Shown here piece by piece: positions 16,825-18,251 of a stretch of 18,251 bases of DNA. The position numbers and the translations under genes are program-made. Location of the stretch: NCBI GenBank assembly GCA_041687435.1, contig JAWLBX010000039.1, positions 1-18,251 on the forward strand, written 5' to 3'. The stretch comes from JACKII01 sp041687435 (lineage in GTDB: Bacteria > Pseudomonadota > Alphaproteobacteria > Bin95). Position 1 is the stretch's first letter. The number at the start of each line of letters is the position of its first letter. The notes beneath the pieces are model-generated. The model had not been told where the DNA came from, ran no database searches, and saw nothing but the letters and a program-made list of their open reading frames with translations.

Positions 16825-16843
16825 CTGTAAGAATTCCCGACAC
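16825..16843 (-). promoter_or_regulatory. Upstream activator site 1 (tandem pair)
   Basis: Minus strand GTGTCGGGAATTCTTACAG. It shares 14 of 19 bases with site 2, including all of the outer GTGTC and TTACAG blocks. The TGT...ACA ends give partial dyad symmetry, as expected for a dimeric activator. Its centre is about 100 bp upstream of the predicted sigma-54 start, a usual enhancer distance. Confidence 0.65.
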
Positions 16844-16865
16844 TTTGGGCGATTTCCGCGAAAAC

Positions 16866-16884
16866 CTGTAAAATTCTCTGACAC
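16866..16884 (-). promoter_or_regulatory. Upstream activator site 2 (tandem pair)
   Basis: Minus strand GTGTCAGAGAATTTTACAG, the partner of site 1. The centres are 41 bp apart, close to four helical turns, so both sites face the same side of the DNA. Its centre lies about 140 bp upstream of the predicted sigma-54 start. Binding by a PrsR/NtrC-type response regulator is inference. Confidence 0.65.
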
Positions 16885-16997
16885 CGGCTCGGGCTCCGGT
16901 GCGGGGTAGGGCGCCCATTGTCGGCATACCCAGGTATTCAGACCGATTCCGGGCGCACCTCGCCCGTCTCCGGCATCGCGTACGGCATCCTCCGCGA

Positions 16998-17153
16998 TCA
17001 TGCGGAGGACGGGCATGGTCGCAGCCGGTCTATGCAGTCCAAGATGGCGGCGAACAGGTCCCTCGGCACCGCGACCTCGGCCATCTGGAAGACGATGTAG
17101 CGCCCGTAGCCGACGACCGCGGTGCCGATCTTGATCAGCTTGCCTCGGCGCAC
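16998..17153 (-). pseudogene. 3' end of an IS1380-type transposase
   Basis: The minus strand reads RGKLIKIGTAVVGYGRYIVF followed by QMAEVAVPRDLFAAILDCID and RLRPCPSSA-stop. This is the C-terminal segment I recognise from IS1380-family transposases (KLIKIGAKVV..GRYVAFQMAEVA). Upstream of about 17153 the resemblance stops, so the 5' part with the DDE residues is lost. There is no start codon or ribosome site. I could not identify a terminal repeat with confidence. Confidence 0.7.
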
Positions 17154-17321
17154 CCCATGTGTGAATCCCGGTGACAAATTGGTCTACAGGAACGGTCGGA
17201 TGTTGTGATCGTCGCGGAATAAAAGTCCGCCACTTTACGCTGGATACAACGAGCTGAATGCGGGGAGATGTATACTATGGAATTGTATTGGCGAGTTCGC
17301 CGGGCATGCCACTGCGCGCCC

Positions 17322-17624
17322 CTAATGCTCGGCGCTCTTGACCGCAACGCAATGCATGCTCGGGGGCAACACAGCTTCAGCGATTGCCGCTGCGCCGTTC
17401 TCCTGCCACTTGACGAACGGCTTCACATAAATCGGCGGGACTCATCGGACATCGTGTCCGAGGCGCTGAGCGAAGCGCCCCCAATAATGCCTGGTCGCGC
17501 AGGCCTCCATCGCGACGATGCAAGGAGGCTGTGCGCCTAGCAGTTGCATCAACTTCGCCCGCGACAGCGTGCGATTGAATAGAACCGCCCCGCCCCGATC
17601 CGTACCGCAGACCTGCAAGCTAGA
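17322..17624 (-). pseudogene. IS110-type (DEDD) transposase fragment
   Basis: One minus-strand frame reads LQVCGTDRGGAVLFNRTLSR, then LMQLLGAQPPCIVAMEACAT, RHYWGRFAQRLGHDVR-stop, VPPIYVKPFVKWQENGAAAI, AEAVLPPSMHCVAVKSAEH-stop. This matches the N-terminal half of IS110 transposases (VGMEACA..HYWAR..LGHEV, PPIYVKPFVKRQKNDAADA). Two in-frame stops occur. A short deletion in the KNDAADA segment removes conserved Asp residues of the DEDD site. The very N-terminus and the whole C-terminal half with its Ser motif are missing. It is a dead remnant. Confidence 0.82.
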
Positions 17625-18205
17625 TGTTTAGGAGAAACGCGCGAAAGTTGGTGATGCCCTGAGGGGCGGCATATCATGGCGGTGTTCAGACGCCGTCAAT
17701 TCTCTGCCGAGAAAGGGATATGCCACATGGAAGAGAGTACCATCGCCCAGCTGCCCGATCCATCCGGTTTCGCCGCGGATGCTTTTGTCAGTGCCGAAGT
17801 AATCTTCCCCAAAAGTACCGATTGAAAATTCCCCAGTTTGGAGCGCCGCGGTCACCGGTCTGAGGGCGACATCCAGCTTGCGGCCACAACACCCACACGC
17901 TTAAGCTGTAACGAGAAGGTCGACGCCCCAACTACTCATGACGCCCGCTAAGGGTGGGAGAAGTCACCGAACCAGGTGGGCGGTTTCAGCCAAAACGCCC
18001 GGGCGAATTCGCCGAAATGCGCAGCCAGGGTCACAAATTATCCCAATCCTGGAGGCACTCTCTCCAGAGTTCCTAACACCGAGATGCTGGAAGCAAATGC
18101 CTAAACGCCACAACAACCACCAGATTGAAGATGCCAGTAGGCGGCAGTTCGACACCTGGACACCTCCGGGAACCTGGTTTTTGAGGTGATGATGCGGGTA
18201 TTCGG
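17625..18205. other. Non-coding or decayed DNA
   Basis: I recognise no gene, RNA or repeat here. The longest open frame (17628-17855, minus) lacks a ribosome site and family resemblance, though its text (GWIGQLGDGTLFHVAYPFLG) reads like real protein and may be a fragment of a lost gene. The area continues the IS-remnant zone to its left. Confidence 0.4.
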
Positions 18206-18251
18206 GTGATTTGGCGGCGTTTGGCTGCCGGTTTTGCTCTTTTGGCTGGTG
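18206..18251 (+). CDS. Possible 5' end of an exported protein gene, cut by the window edge
   Basis: A GTG at 18206 opens a frame reading MIWRRLAAGFALLAG to the window end. Two Arg followed by a small hydrophobic stretch would suit the start of a signal peptide. GAGGTGA lies upstream at 18183-18189, farther than ideal. Only 15 codons are visible, so this is a guess. Confidence 0.2.
   Translation, partial: MIWRRLAAGFALLAG

Noticed and set aside
17268..17540. Plus-strand frame of 90 codons over the IS110 fragment
   Set aside because: Antisense to a recognisable transposase remnant; no support of its own.

Overview
The window looks like a piece of a GC-rich (about 60%) alphaproteobacterial chromosome. 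The evidence is the gene content (FtsH, CbpA, CbpM, a Lon-like protease, ACAD11-like and AidB-like dehydrogenases), three exported proteins with PEP-CTERM-like C-terminal sorting tails, and IS3, IS110 and IS1380 relics of types common in that class. This placement is inference. No marker fixes a genus.

Region 1 (1-5780) is a protein quality-control and stress cassette. On the plus strand are the 3' part of an FtsH protease (cut by the window edge), a CbpA-type J-protein that overlaps ftsH by 14 nt, and a CbpM-type modulator. Running toward them on the minus strand are a LonB/AsrA-like ATP-dependent protease (810 aa) and a universal-stress-protein-like gene. The two transcription units meet tail to tail, with both stop codons inside one CTAG palindrome. 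Together they encode two AAA+ proteases, a co-chaperone with its modulator, and a Usp-like protein.

Region 2 (5872-9078, minus strand) holds two exported proteins. One has a VPxPxP-type sorting tail preceded by a Gly-Pro-Ser linker encoded by a 15-bp minisatellite. The other is a Ycf48/BNR-like beta-propeller. Region 3 (9294-14451) holds an ACAD10/11-like acyl-CoA dehydrogenase, about 960 bp of non-coding DNA (partly AT-rich), a second sorting-tail protein (choice-of-anchor-F-like) closed by a textbook terminator, and an AidB-like acyl-CoA dehydrogenase on the opposite strand.

Region 4 (14541-15867) is a nested IS scar: the 3' end of one IS3-family element interrupted by a second, nearly complete IS3-family element whose transposase carries several lesions. 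Region 5 (15939-16884) is a classical PEP-CTERM protein gene with a consensus-perfect sigma-54 promoter and, upstream of it, two similar 19-bp sites 41 bp apart. That layout fits control by a sigma-54 enhancer-binding activator. Region 6 (16998-18251) is decaying DNA with the 3' end of an IS1380-type transposase, a piece of an IS110-type transposase, and little else.

The strongest leads for novelty are the sigma-54/tandem-site control region of the PEP-CTERM gene, the compact convergent proteolysis/co-chaperone cassette, and the presence of three different sorting-tail proteins with no exosortase in view.
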